This document shows, in pieces, positions 42,075 through 50,986 of a stretch of DNA of 64,000 bases. Within the stretch, counting starts at the first letter, position 1; each line of letters starts with the position of its first letter. This DNA comes from Paracidovorax anthurii. Its GTDB lineage: Bacteria; Pseudomonadota; Gammaproteobacteria; Burkholderiales; Burkholderiaceae_C. The position numbers and the translations under genes are program-made. The notes below the pieces were generated by a model that was not told the origin of the DNA, did not search any database, and worked only from the letters and a program-made list of their open reading frames with translations. Location of the stretch: positions 1 through 64,000 of the forward strand of contig NZ_QLTA01000005.1 of NCBI RefSeq assembly GCF_003269065.1, read 5' to 3'.

Positions 42075-43904
42075 TCAGGGCCGCGCGGGCGCGCCGGGCG
42101 TTCCCCGCTGCGCCACGATGTCCCGCCAGGCCCGGGCGGCGGCCAGCACGGCCGCGCACTGGGCCGTGTGAGCGAAGCGGAAGGCCTCGCCGTCCACCGT
42201 CTCGTCGGGGAATTCGGTGATGAGCGTCACGGGCGCGCCGCGCGGCACTTCCGACTGCGTGCAGGCCATGCCGTGGATCACCTCGAAAGGCAGGGCGCCG
42301 GCATGCCGCTCGTAGAGGGCCATCTGGCGCGCGTTGTACTCCGGCAGGCCGGGCACGCCGCGCAGTTCGGCGGCCACACGTTCGAGCAGCGCGCGGCCCT
42401 GCGCTTCCCAGCCTGCGTGGTAGCGCAGGATCAGGAAGAAGCCCTTGGGAATGGTCCAGAGGCCGAAGCCGCGCGGCACATAGCCCGTGAGCGGCCGGGT
42501 CCATTCGTGGGCGGGGTAGCCGTGCAGGTTGACGTGCAGCTGCGCGCCCGAGAGGGCGAGCGCCTGCTCGCGCGCCTCGCGCTCGTACAGCGGCGCCTGC
42601 TCGCGGTATTCGACGTCGTCGCCCAGGGCCGTGTAGCGCGCGGCATGGTGCATGTGGCGCGGGTGGTGGGCGCCGAGCTCGCGGTGCAGGGCGTAGCCGT
42701 CGGGGTTCTCCAGCGGCAGCAGCGCGAAGTGGGCGCCCGGCTCGGCGGCCAGGGCCTGCGCCGCGCGCAGCGCGCCCACCACGCCGGAGGTCTCGTTGGC
42801 GTGCTGGCCGCCGCTCACGAACACGGGCGTGCCCGGGCCGGGGTGGTAGAGGCCCCACACCTCGCGCCCCTGGCGCGAGCGCGCGCCGAAGCGCTGGCCG
42901 CCCAGGCGCTCCAGCTCGCGGGCGATGCGCTGCGGCGGCGGGGCCTGCTCCAGGGCGTCCAGCGGCTGATCGGCGGTGGTGTCGGCCCAGGCGAGGGCGT
43001 CCTGCCGGGCGACGTCGAACGGGCGCATCGCCATCTGCACGCGCGGCGGGGTGCCGGGCGCGGCGGGGCGCACGTCCGGCACCAGTTGCCCGGGCTGCAG
43101 GCGCCGGTCGCCCGGCGGCCGGCCGGAATGCCGCTGGAAGAATTCGAGCAGCCCGAAGTAGAAGTCTTCGTGCAGGGCCTCGAAGGTGCTGATGCATTCG
43201 TGCGCGACGTCCAGCGGCAACTCGAAGCCCGGCAGGTCCACGCGCAGCTCCAGCCGCTCGAAATAGGGCTCCTGCCGGGGCCAGGGATGCGCCTGCACGG
43301 CCTGCATCGCGCGCCAGAAGAGCTGCTCGAACTCGGTCTCCTGCGCCGCGTCCAGCAGGTCGCCCGCGCCCGGCGCGCGGCCCGCGCGCAGCCAGCCCGT
43401 GGGCGAGAGCTGGGGCGTGCCCAGCACGTCGGGCCGCACCTGGTTGGGCGCGAAGACGCGGTGGCTCTGGCGGCCGCCGCCTGCGAAATCCAGCGTCACC
43501 TCGTAATGCAGGCCCTCGCCGCCGGGCTCGAAGGCGAGTTCGCAGCCCGGCAGCATCGCCGCCAGCGGATACGCCTCCAGCAGGAAGCGCTGCGCGCCGG
43601 CGCCGGGGTGCACCGGGTAGCGCACCGTCGCGGCCGTGGGGCACGCTCCGTGCGCGCAGGCGGGCAGGTCTTCGAGGAACCAGTGCACCAGCGGCTTGTA
43701 GGCGCTGCGCAGGCGCGCGTGCACGCCGGCATCGGCCAGCCGCTGCTGTGCCGCGCGGCGCTCGGTCGGGCCCTCGAAGAGCCAGCCTTCGACATGGGCG
43801 CCCTTCCAGGCGGGCTGCGAGAAGCGCGCGACCCACTCGTCCAGGGTGCGGGGCACCGTGGTGTCGAGCAGGAGGGCGTTCGGGGGCGAGTCGGGTGCAG
43901 GCAT
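42075..43904 (-). CDS. M14-family zinc carboxypeptidase-like protein
   Basis: 609 aa. The peptidase domain lies in the C-terminal half: zinc ligands in SGGQHANETSG (His-x-x-Glu, about residue 372-375) and in LHVNLHGYPAHEW (His, about 470), with a candidate catalytic Glu in TLITEFPDETVDG (about 570). The N-terminal 340 residues form a separate region (RFSQPAWKGAHVEGWLFEGP, FEALHEDFYFGLLEFFQRHS) not recognised as a known domain. No signal peptide, so cytoplasmic; a role in peptide or glutamyl-tail trimming is possible. The ATG at 43904 is chosen; the frame extends 25 codons upstream without features. Confidence 0.8.
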   Translation of the reverse strand: MPAPDSPPNALLLDTTVPRTLDEWVARFSQPAWKGAHVEGWLFEGPTERRAAQQRLADAGVHARLRSAYKPLVHWFLEDLPACAHGACPTAATVRYPVHPGAGAQRFLLEAYPLAAMLPGCELAFEPGGEGLHYEVTLDFAGGGRQSHRVFAPNQVRPDVLGTPQLSPTGWLRAGRAPGAGDLLDAAQETEFEQLFWRAMQAVQAHPWPRQEPYFERLELRVDLPGFELPLDVAHECISTFEALHEDFYFGLLEFFQRHSGRPPGDRRLQPGQLVPDVRPAAPGTPPRVQMAMRPFDVARQDALAWADTTADQPLDALEQAPPPQRIARELERLGGQRFGARSRQGREVWGLYHPGPGTPVFVSGGQHANETSGVVGALRAAQALAAEPGAHFALLPLENPDGYALHRELGAHHPRHMHHAARYTALGDDVEYREQAPLYEREAREQALALSGAQLHVNLHGYPAHEWTRPLTGYVPRGFGLWTIPKGFFLILRYHAGWEAQGRALLERVAAELRGVPGLPEYNARQMALYERHAGALPFEVIHGMACTQSEVPRGAPVTLITEFPDETVDGEAFRFAHTAQCAAVLAAARAWRDIVAQRGTPGAPARP

Positions 43905-44216
43905 GGGACGGGAGCGGGAAGGCGGCGGAACGGGCGGGGCCCGGGCGAGGGCGCGGAGGGAAAGTCCGCAGGCCCCCATTATTGGGAGTTATGGGCGCGG
44001 GATGCGCCCTGTGCCCGGCGTACCGTGGAATCCGGCATGCGAGCGCGCTGGCCCGTGCGGACCGGGCGGCGTGTGGCGGGCCCGCCGGCCGGGCCCTGGA
44101 GGCATCGGCCGTCCGGATTCAGCCCGGAATGCCTCCATATCGCCGAATTTGCTGAATAGTTTGCTATCTATTTGGTAGCAATTGGCGGCGCGGGCGGAAG
44201 CGGCCGCTCGCCGCGC
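43905..44216. other. Intergenic region with one repeat element
   Basis: 312 bp between the M14 gene start and the 3' end of the Mrp operon. GC-rich and without a gene, apart from palindromic repeat copy 4 at 44131-44179. A promoter for the M14 gene must lie in 43905-44100 but none is evident. Confidence 0.6.
44131..44179 (+). repeat. Palindromic repeat element, copy 4
   Basis: Arm GCCTCCATATCGCCG (44131-44145), linker AATTTGCTGAATAGTTT, core GCTAT-CTATTTG-GTAGC (44163-44179). Placed 38 bp beyond the mrpG stop, it could also act as a hairpin at the end of the Mrp transcript. Confidence 0.65.
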
Positions 44217-44591
44217 TCAGGAGTCGCGCCCGGGCGTTTCGTCCGTGAGGCGGCTGAGGCTCGGCGGCACGTTCCGGCCCGCGCGCCGGTCGCGGAAGAG
44301 GGCCGCGCGCATCAGGAAGATATTGGTCACGGGCACCGTCACGGCCACGAACAGCGCGATCAGCACCGGGTGCAGCGCGAGGCCCCGGCCCGACACCGAG
44401 AAGTAGATCAGCGTGCCGTGCATGATGCACCAGCAGCCCATGGTGGCGATGATCGAGGGCGCGTGCACGCGCTCGAAATACGTCTTGAGGCGCAGCAGGC
44501 CCAGCGAGCCCAGCAGCGCGATGGCGGCGCCCGCCAGCACCAGCACGCCCACGGCGATCTCGGCCCACAGCGGCAGCGGCGCGCCGGTCAT
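44217..44591 (-). CDS. mrpG: Na+/H+ antiporter subunit G
   Basis: 124 aa with three TM helices. Motifs: GSLGLLRLKTYFERVHAPSI and MHGTLIYFS, characteristic of MnhG/PhaG. Last gene of a six-gene Mrp set. Its ATG overlaps the mrpF stop by 2 bp, so it is translationally coupled. Confidence 0.92.
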   Translation of the reverse strand: MTGAPLPLWAEIAVGVLVLAGAAIALLGSLGLLRLKTYFERVHAPSIIATMGCWCIMHGTLIYFSVSGRGLALHPVLIALFVAVTVPVTNIFLMRAALFRDRRAGRNVPPSLSRLTDETPGRDS

Positions 44592-44872
44592 TCGATCACC
44601 TCGCCGCGCAGCAGGAACTTGGCCATGGCGGTGGAGCTGGCGAAGCCCAGCAGCGCGATCAGCAGCGCGGCCTCGAAGTAGTGGCTGCTGCCCTGGTGGA
44701 TGCCCAGCACCAGCATGGCCAGCATGCCGCTCTGGTACATGCAGTCGAGCGCCAGCACGCGGTCCTGCGCGGAGGGGCCCTTGAGCATGCGCAACAGGGC
44801 GCACACGATGGCCAGCGCCAGCATGGCCAGGGCGAGGGGCAGGGCCCAGGAGAGCACGGGGCTGGTCGTCAT
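44588..44872 (-). CDS. mrpF: Na+/H+ antiporter subunit F
   Basis: 94 aa with three TM helices. Family segment LLRMLKGPSAQDRVLALDCM is the MnhF signature with the conserved Asp; ending STAMAKFLLRGEVIE is typical. Overlaps mrpE (4 bp) and mrpG. Confidence 0.92.
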   Translation of the reverse strand: MTTSPVLSWALPLALAMLALAIVCALLRMLKGPSAQDRVLALDCMYQSGMLAMLVLGIHQGSSHYFEAALLIALLGFASSTAMAKFLLRGEVIE

Positions 44873-45363
44873 GATTCGAAGATCTCCATCAGGGGGCGCT
44901 CGTAGCGCTGCTTGACCTGGTCGATCACGTCCTGGGGGTTGTCCAGCTCCAGCACGTGCAGCATCAGCACGGAGCGGTCCAGCGACAGCTCGGCCCAGGA
45001 GGTGCCGGGCGTGATGCACACGATCACGGCCAGCACGGCGAGGCCGTTGGCGTCGCGCAGGTCCAGCGGGATCTGCACGAAGCCCGAGGGGTGCCGGCGC
45101 CGCGACGGGAACGCCAGGAAGCGCACCACGCTCAGGTTGGAGACGGTGGTGTCCACCACCACCGACAGGGCCAGCCGCAGCACCGTGCCCGGGCGCCTAA
45201 CGCGCACCGGCAGCGGGCGCAGGCCGCGCGTGAGCAGCGGGATGCACACGCCCACCAGCGCCGCGAGGATGAGCTGCCCCGCGCCGAGCGACTGGTTGAG
45301 CAGCAGCCACATGCCCGCCAGGGCCACCGACAGCAGCGGCGCGGGGAAAAGACGCTTCATCAT
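44869..45363 (-). CDS. mrpE: Na+/H+ antiporter subunit E
   Basis: 164 aa with two to three N-terminal TM helices and a cytoplasmic part. VCITPGTSWAELSLDRSVLM and HVLELDNPQDVIDQVKQRYE are conserved in MnhE. The start at 45363 overlaps the mrpD stop (ATGA). The frame is open far upstream inside mrpD, which is chance. Confidence 0.92.
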   Translation of the reverse strand: MMKRLFPAPLLSVALAGMWLLLNQSLGAGQLILAALVGVCIPLLTRGLRPLPVRVRRPGTVLRLALSVVVDTTVSNLSVVRFLAFPSRRRHPSGFVQIPLDLRDANGLAVLAVIVCITPGTSWAELSLDRSVLMLHVLELDNPQDVIDQVKQRYERPLMEIFES

Positions 45364-47168
45364 GGCGCGGCCTCCTTCTTCGCGGCGGCGCCCTCGGCGG
45401 CCGCGGCCTCGGCCATGTCGGCGACCCGGCGCGTGCCCGCGCCGGCGCCCACGGCCTCGGGGGTTGCGGGGCCGGGCAGCGGGCGGGCCGACATGACCGC
45501 CTGGATGTAGCCGCCCGGGGCGTGCAGCGCATGGGCCGTGGCCTGGGTGAAGTCCATCACCGGGCCGGCCTTCAGCGTGAGGCCGACGCAGCCGGCCAGC
45601 AGCAGCGCGATGGGCACGCCTTCGAGCACGCGCAACTGCGGCGGCGGGCGGTCGTGCGTGGTCCAGAAGTGCCGCATGCCGGTGCGCGTGAGCGCCAGCA
45701 GGGCCAGCAGGCCGGTGGCGATCAGCAGGGCGAACAAGGCCCACCCGGCCTTGCCCGCCGCGGGCCCCGTCTGGGCCAGCCCCAGCGGATTGAGCAGGGC
45801 CGTGAGCATCGCGAACTTGCCCACGAAGCCCGAGAGCGGCGGCAGCCCCGCGATCACCAGCGTGCACAGCAGGAAGGCCAGGCCCAGGAACGCCGCCGCC
45901 GCGGGAATGACGCGGCCCACCAGCACCATCTCGTGCTCGTCGAGGTTCAGCCGCTCGGCGGGCACGAGTTCGGAGGTGAGGAAGGGCGCGTCGTCGTCCA
46001 GCTCGTACGGCGCGAGCGTGGCGCCGTCGTTGCGCCAGCGGTCGATCAGGTCGGCCAGCAGGAAGAGGGCGGCGACGGCGAGCGTCGAGCTGGGCAGGTA
46101 GTAGAGCAGGCCCGCCGTGAGCAGGTTCTGCCCGAAGCCCGAGGCCGCCAGCAGCGTGCCCGAGGAGAGCACCGCCGCGTAGCCCGCCAGCGTGCCGATG
46201 CGCTGCGAGCCCAGCATGCCGACCGCGCCGAAGGCCATGGTGAGCATCCCGCCGCCGATCAGCCAGAGGCTGCCGAAGTGCGCCGATGCCCCGGCCTCGG
46301 CGCCGAACATGAGCGTCCACAGCCGCAGGATGGTGTAGATGCCCACCTTGGTCATGAGCGCGAAGAGCGCGCCGGCCGGGGCGCTCGCAGCCCGGTAGGC
46401 CGGCACCAGCCAGAAGTTGAGCGGCCACACCGCCGCCTTGATCAGGAAGGCCGTGGCCAGGATGCCCGCCGCCGTGTGCAGCAGGCCCCGGTCGGCCTCG
46501 GCCACCAGCGGGATGGTCTGGGCGAGGTCGGCCATGTTCAGCGTGCCGGTGATGCCGTAGAGCATCGACACGCCGATGAGAAACAGCGACGAGGCCGCGA
46601 GGTTGATCGCGATGTAGTGCAGCCCCGCGTGCACGCGCACCCGCCCCGAGCCGTGCAGCAGCAGCCCGTAGGAGGCCGCCAGCATGATCTCGAAGAACAC
46701 GAACAGGTTGAACAGGTCGGCCGTGAGGAAGGCGCCCGCCAGCCCCATGAGCTGGAACTGGAAGAGCGGGTGGAAATGCACCCCCGCGCGGTGCCAGCGC
46801 GCTGCCGCGAACACGATGGCGCACAGCGCCACGCTGCTCGTGAGCACCAGCATGAGGGCCGAGAGCCGGTCCAGCGCCAGCACGATGCCGAACGGCGCGG
46901 GCCAGTTGCCCGGCAGGTAGACGCCCAGGGTGGCCGGCTGGCCGCTCCGGTGCGTCCAGTACAGCAGCGCCAGCGCCGCGACCAGGCCCAGCAGCGTGGA
47001 GAGCATGTTCATGCCCAGCTTGAGCCGCTGGCGCTCCTCGCGCAGCAGCAGCATCAGCGCCGCGGTGAGCATCGGCAGCATGATGGGCACCAGCATGAGG
47101 TGCGGCATCAGCGCCTGGATCGCCTGCGAGAGCGGGGCCTGGAACAGGGCGTGGGACAGGGCGCTCAT
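45360..47168 (-). CDS. mrpD: Na+/H+ antiporter subunit D (MrpD/PhaD)
   Basis: 602 aa, NuoN-like proton-pumping subunit with about 14 helices. Markers: ADLFNLFVFFEIMLAASYGL (conserved TM5 Glu), HYIAINLAASSLFLIGVSML, and FLIKAAVWPLNFWLVPAYRA with the broken-helix lysine. A cytoplasmic insert around residues 385-410 is acidic (ELDDDAPFLTSELVPAERLN). The tail after residue 560 is Ala/Glu-rich. It starts 46 bp after the mrpC stop. Confidence 0.94.
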   Translation of the reverse strand: MSALSHALFQAPLSQAIQALMPHLMLVPIMLPMLTAALMLLLREERQRLKLGMNMLSTLLGLVAALALLYWTHRSGQPATLGVYLPGNWPAPFGIVLALDRLSALMLVLTSSVALCAIVFAAARWHRAGVHFHPLFQFQLMGLAGAFLTADLFNLFVFFEIMLAASYGLLLHGSGRVRVHAGLHYIAINLAASSLFLIGVSMLYGITGTLNMADLAQTIPLVAEADRGLLHTAAGILATAFLIKAAVWPLNFWLVPAYRAASAPAGALFALMTKVGIYTILRLWTLMFGAEAGASAHFGSLWLIGGGMLTMAFGAVGMLGSQRIGTLAGYAAVLSSGTLLAASGFGQNLLTAGLLYYLPSSTLAVAALFLLADLIDRWRNDGATLAPYELDDDAPFLTSELVPAERLNLDEHEMVLVGRVIPAAAAFLGLAFLLCTLVIAGLPPLSGFVGKFAMLTALLNPLGLAQTGPAAGKAGWALFALLIATGLLALLALTRTGMRHFWTTHDRPPPQLRVLEGVPIALLLAGCVGLTLKAGPVMDFTQATAHALHAPGGYIQAVMSARPLPGPATPEAVGAGAGTRRVADMAEAAAAEGAAAKKEAAP

Positions 47169-47214
47169 CGGCCGGCCTCGCGATGGCGGTGTCGGTGGGC
47201 TGCGCGCAGGCCGG

Positions 47215-47580
47215 TCATGGCATCTCCTGCACGTCGCGCGAGCTCGATCCGTCCACGTGGTCGGTGCCCGACATCCCGCGCGAGGCCAGCAGCACCACGA
47301 GGAAGAGGGCGGTCATCGCGAAGCCGATCACGATGGCCGTGAGCACCAGCGCCTGCGGCATGGGGTCGGCGTAGTGCTGCAGATCCTGCGGAACGCCCTC
47401 GACCAGCACCGGCTCCTTGCCCACGGCAAGGCCCAGGCGGCCCATGCTGAAGATGAACAGGTTCACCGCATAGGACAGCAGCGCCAGCCCCATGATGACC
47501 TGGTAGGTCCGTGGGCGCAGCACCAGCCACACGCCCGAGCCGGCGAGCACGCCGATCGCGACGGCGAGAACGATTTCCAT
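47215..47580 (-). CDS. mrpC: Na+/H+ antiporter subunit C
   Basis: 121 aa, NuoK-like three-helix subunit. Segment YQVIMGLALLSYAVNLFIFS and DPMPQALVLTAIVIGFAMTA contain the conserved residues of MnhC. Its ATG overlaps the stop of mrpAB by one base (TGATG). Confidence 0.93.
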   Translation of the reverse strand: MEIVLAVAIGVLAGSGVWLVLRPRTYQVIMGLALLSYAVNLFIFSMGRLGLAVGKEPVLVEGVPQDLQHYADPMPQALVLTAIVIGFAMTALFLVVLLASRGMSGTDHVDGSSSRDVQEMP

Positions 47581-50546
47581 CAGCGGGTTCCTCCGGGGGC
47601 GGCGGGTTCGTGGGGCGGCGCGTCGGCCGCGGCCTGGGCTTCGTGCTCTTCCTCGGCCAGCCGCGCGTGGTAGCGGTGGCCGCGCACCGACTGGTGGGCG
47701 ATGGCCGTGAGCATCAGCAGCGTCGCGCCCACCACCAGCGAGAACACGCCGATGTCGAAGAACAGCGCGCTCGCCACGTGCACGTCGCCCACCACCGGCA
47801 GGTGCAGGTGGGCCGTGTGGCTGGTCAGGAACGGATAGCCGAAGGCGAGCGCGCCCAGCCCCGTGCCCAGCGCGAACAGCAGCCCGGTGGCGATCCAGCG
47901 GCGCGGGTAGAGCGCCAGGTGCGCCTCCACCCACTGCGTGCCCGAGATGATGTACTGCAGCAGCAGGCCCACCGACAGCACCAGCCCCGCCACGAAGCCG
48001 CCGCCGGGCTGGTTGTGCCCCCGCATGAACATGTGGAAGGACACCAGCACCGCGAAGGGCAGCAGCAGGCGCACCAGCACGGCGGGCACCATCAGGTAGC
48101 CCACGGCGGTGTCGGCGGCGTTGCGCGGATTGAGCAGGTCGGTCTGCAGGTCGGCCGGCATGTTGCGCTGCTGCTCGGGCAGGTCCATGGTCTCGCGCGC
48201 CGGGCGGAAGCGCCGCAGCAGCGCATAGACCGTCAGGGCCACGATGCCCAGCACCACGATCTCGCCGAAGGTATCGAAGCCGCGGAAGTCCACCAGCATC
48301 ACGTTCACGACGTTGGTGCCGCCGCCCTGGGTCAGCGCGCGCTCCAGGAAGAAGGTGGAGGTGCTCTCCGGGAAGGGGCGGCTCATCATCACGAAGGCCA
48401 GCCATGCCATGCCCCCGCCCGCCAGCAGGGCGATCAGCAGGTCGCGCGCGCGGCGCAGGCGCGGCAGCCCCACCGGCGGCGCCATGGCGCGCAGGCGCTC
48501 GTCGCGCCGCGGCAGCCAGCGCAGGCCCAGCAGCACCAGCACGGTGGTCACGATCTCCACCACGATCTGCGTGAGCGCGAGGTCGGGCGCCGAGAACCAC
48601 AGGAAGGTGATGCAGGTGCACAGCCCCGCGCCGCCCAGCAGCGTGAGCGCCGCGAGCCGGTGGTACTTGGCCTGCCACGCCGCCGCGACGGCGCACGCCG
48701 AGCCCACCGCCCAGAGCAGCACGAACGCCGGCGACAGCGGCAGCGTGCCCCGGTCGCCCAGCTGCAGGCCGCGCATCCAGAGCGGCAGCGTGCCGGCCAC
48801 CAGCGCCGCGCACACCAGCCACAGCATCTGCCACTGCAGGCGCGGCGTGCCCAGCATGCGCCGGCCGCGGTAGCCGGCCAGCGTGAGCCAGGTCAGCAGC
48901 ACCTCGAAGATGCGGCGCCCGCTCACGCGGTAGATGAGCGGCGCGGCATCGATGCGCCCCGCCTCGCGCTGCCGGCGCAGCAGCAGGTAGAGCGCCGTGC
49001 CGCCGGCCAGCGCGATCAGGCTCATCACGAAGGGCGTGTTGAACCCGTGCCAGATGGCCAGGCTGAACTCCGGCAGCGTGCCGCCCACCACGGGCAGCGC
49101 GGCGGCGTCCAGGTAGCGGCCCACCGACCATGCGGGCAGCACGCCCACCACCAGGCAGGCCAGCACCAGCAGCTCGACCGGCACGCGCATCCAGTGCGGG
49201 GGCTCGTGCGGCTCGCGGGGAAGGTCGTCCGCGCGCGGGCCCCAGAACACGTCCACCGTGAAGCGCAGGGAATACGCCACGCTGAACACGCCCGCCAGCG
49301 TGGCCGCCACGGGCAGCCCGGCCGCGACGAAGGGCGAGGCCTGGAGGAAGACGGTCTCCGCGAAGAACATCTCCTTGGACAGGAAGCCGTTGAGCAGCGG
49401 CACGCCGGCCATTGCGGCGCTGGCCACCATCGCGAGCGTGGACGTGACGGGCATCATCCTGCGCAGGCCCGAGAGGCGCCGGATGTCGCGCGTGCCGCTT
49501 TCATGGTCCACGATGCCCGCCGCCATGAAGAGCGAGGCCTTGAACGTGGCGTGGTTCATGATGTGGAACACCGCCGCCACGGCCGCCAGCGGGCTGTTGA
49601 GGCCCAGCAGCAGCGTGATGAGGCCCAGGTGGGAGATGGTCGAATACGCCAGCAGCCCCTTCAGGTCGTGCTGGAACATGGCCGCGTACCCGCCGATCAG
49701 CAGCGTGCACACGCCGGCGCCGCCCACGATCCAGAACCACGGCTCGGTGCCGCCCAGCACCGGCCACATCCGCGCCAGCAGGAAGACGCCGGCCTTCACC
49801 ATCGTGGCCGAGTGCAGGTAGGCCGACACGGGCGTGGGCGCCGCCATGGCGTTGGGCAGCCAGAAATGGAAGGGGAACTGCGCGCTCTTCGTGAGCGCGC
49901 CCAGCAGGATCAGCACCAGCGCCACGGGGTAGAGCGCATGGGCGCGCACCAGCTCGCCCGCCGCCAGCACGTGGTCCAGCTCGTAGCTGCCCACGATGTG
50001 CCCGAGCACCAGCACGCCGGCCAGCAGGCACAGCCCCCCGGTGCCGGTCACCGTGAGCGCCATGCGCGCGCCGCTGCGCGCATCCTTGCGGTGGTGCCAG
50101 TAGCCGATCAGCAGGAACGAGAACAGGCTGGTCAGCTCCCAGAAGAACACCAGCTGGATCAGGTTGCCCGACAGCACCACGCCGGTCATGGCGCCCATGA
50201 ACGCCAGGAAGAACGAGAAGAAGCGCGGCACCGGGTCGGCGGCCGACATGTAGTAGCGCGCGTAGAGCACCACCAGCGAGCCGATGCCCAGCACCAGCAT
50301 GCTGAACATCCAGGCGAAGCCGTCCATGCGCACGACGAGGTTCAGCCCCAGCGCGGGCAGCCACGCGATCTCCTGCCGCACCACCCCGCCCGCCATCACG
50401 TCGGGGAAGTACAGCGCCGCCTGCACCGCGCAGAACAGCGCGACCGCACCGGCCAGCGTGGACTCGGTGTTGCGCGCGTTCGTCGGCAGCACGGCCGCCA
50501 GCAGGCTGCCGATGAAGGGCAGGAGGACGAGGAGGATCAGGGGCAT
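47580..50546 (-). CDS. mrpAB: Na+/H+ antiporter fused subunits A and B (PhaAB type)
   Basis: 988 aa. The first two-thirds are the NuoL-like MrpA: FFWELTSLFSFLLIGYWHHR, KSAQFPFHFWLPNAMAAPTP and AYLHSATMVKAGVFLLARMW are hallmarks. From about residue 790 (RNAADTAVGYLMVPAVLVRL, MRGHNQPGGGFVAGLVLSVG) the sequence is MrpB, joined in one chain as in group 2 Mrp systems (pha of rhizobia). The operon order is AB-C-D-E-F-G. The complex exchanges protons for Na+ or K+ at the inner membrane and supports pH and cation balance. First gene of the operon; the promoter lies just upstream of 50546. Confidence 0.94.
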   Translation of the reverse strand: MPLILLVLLPFIGSLLAAVLPTNARNTESTLAGAVALFCAVQAALYFPDVMAGGVVRQEIAWLPALGLNLVVRMDGFAWMFSMLVLGIGSLVVLYARYYMSAADPVPRFFSFFLAFMGAMTGVVLSGNLIQLVFFWELTSLFSFLLIGYWHHRKDARSGARMALTVTGTGGLCLLAGVLVLGHIVGSYELDHVLAAGELVRAHALYPVALVLILLGALTKSAQFPFHFWLPNAMAAPTPVSAYLHSATMVKAGVFLLARMWPVLGGTEPWFWIVGGAGVCTLLIGGYAAMFQHDLKGLLAYSTISHLGLITLLLGLNSPLAAVAAVFHIMNHATFKASLFMAAGIVDHESGTRDIRRLSGLRRMMPVTSTLAMVASAAMAGVPLLNGFLSKEMFFAETVFLQASPFVAAGLPVAATLAGVFSVAYSLRFTVDVFWGPRADDLPREPHEPPHWMRVPVELLVLACLVVGVLPAWSVGRYLDAAALPVVGGTLPEFSLAIWHGFNTPFVMSLIALAGGTALYLLLRRQREAGRIDAAPLIYRVSGRRIFEVLLTWLTLAGYRGRRMLGTPRLQWQMLWLVCAALVAGTLPLWMRGLQLGDRGTLPLSPAFVLLWAVGSACAVAAAWQAKYHRLAALTLLGGAGLCTCITFLWFSAPDLALTQIVVEIVTTVLVLLGLRWLPRRDERLRAMAPPVGLPRLRRARDLLIALLAGGGMAWLAFVMMSRPFPESTSTFFLERALTQGGGTNVVNVMLVDFRGFDTFGEIVVLGIVALTVYALLRRFRPARETMDLPEQQRNMPADLQTDLLNPRNAADTAVGYLMVPAVLVRLLLPFAVLVSFHMFMRGHNQPGGGFVAGLVLSVGLLLQYIISGTQWVEAHLALYPRRWIATGLLFALGTGLGALAFGYPFLTSHTAHLHLPVVGDVHVASALFFDIGVFSLVVGATLLMLTAIAHQSVRGHRYHARLAEEEHEAQAAADAPPHEPAAPGGTR

Positions 50547-50648
50547 GTGCGGACCATTCTACGGGGAAGGTCCGCGCAATCCGCTATGAAAACCCGAGCA
50601 AACTCCGGTGTATCGGCGCCGTGCGCCGGGTCGCCAGACGGGGTGTTT

Positions 50649-50954
50649 TCAGCGGGCGGGAGCGTCGGCGGGCGGTGGAGGAAGCGCGGTGCCGTTGACC
50701 GTGAGCCCTTCATGGGAGAGCTTCGCTGCCGTCTGGCGGCCCAGGCCCGGAACCCGGGCCACGAGATCCGGCCAGTCCGCGAAGGGCGCACGTGCCCGTG
50801 CCTCCAGGATGCGCCGGGACATCGCCGGGCCGATGCCCTTGATGCCGTCCAGTTCGGCGACGGACGCGGTGTTCACGTCGGTCGCCGCCCAGGCGGCCTG
50901 CGCTGCCGGCAGGAGCACGGCGAGGGCGAGCCAGCGGATGCGGTCGATGGGCAT
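50649..50954 (-). CDS. ComEA-like helix-hairpin-helix DNA-binding protein
   Basis: 101 aa with a signal peptide (cleavage after AWA near residue 24) and a mature helix-hairpin-helix pair: ATDVNTASVAELDGIKGIGP and FADWPDLVARVPGLGRQTAA. Periplasmic DNA-binding protein related to ComEA, the receptor for DNA during natural transformation. Ribosome site GGAGG stands 6 bp before the ATG. It lies 32 bp after the lapB stop on the same strand. Short ComEA-like proteins of this kind are widespread, so competence is not proven. Confidence 0.88.
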   Translation of the reverse strand: MPIDRIRWLALAVLLPAAQAAWAATDVNTASVAELDGIKGIGPAMSRRILEARARAPFADWPDLVARVPGLGRQTAAKLSHEGLTVNGTALPPPPADAPAR

Positions 50955-50986
50955 GCGTGTCCTCCTGCGGCCGCGCCGGCCCCGGT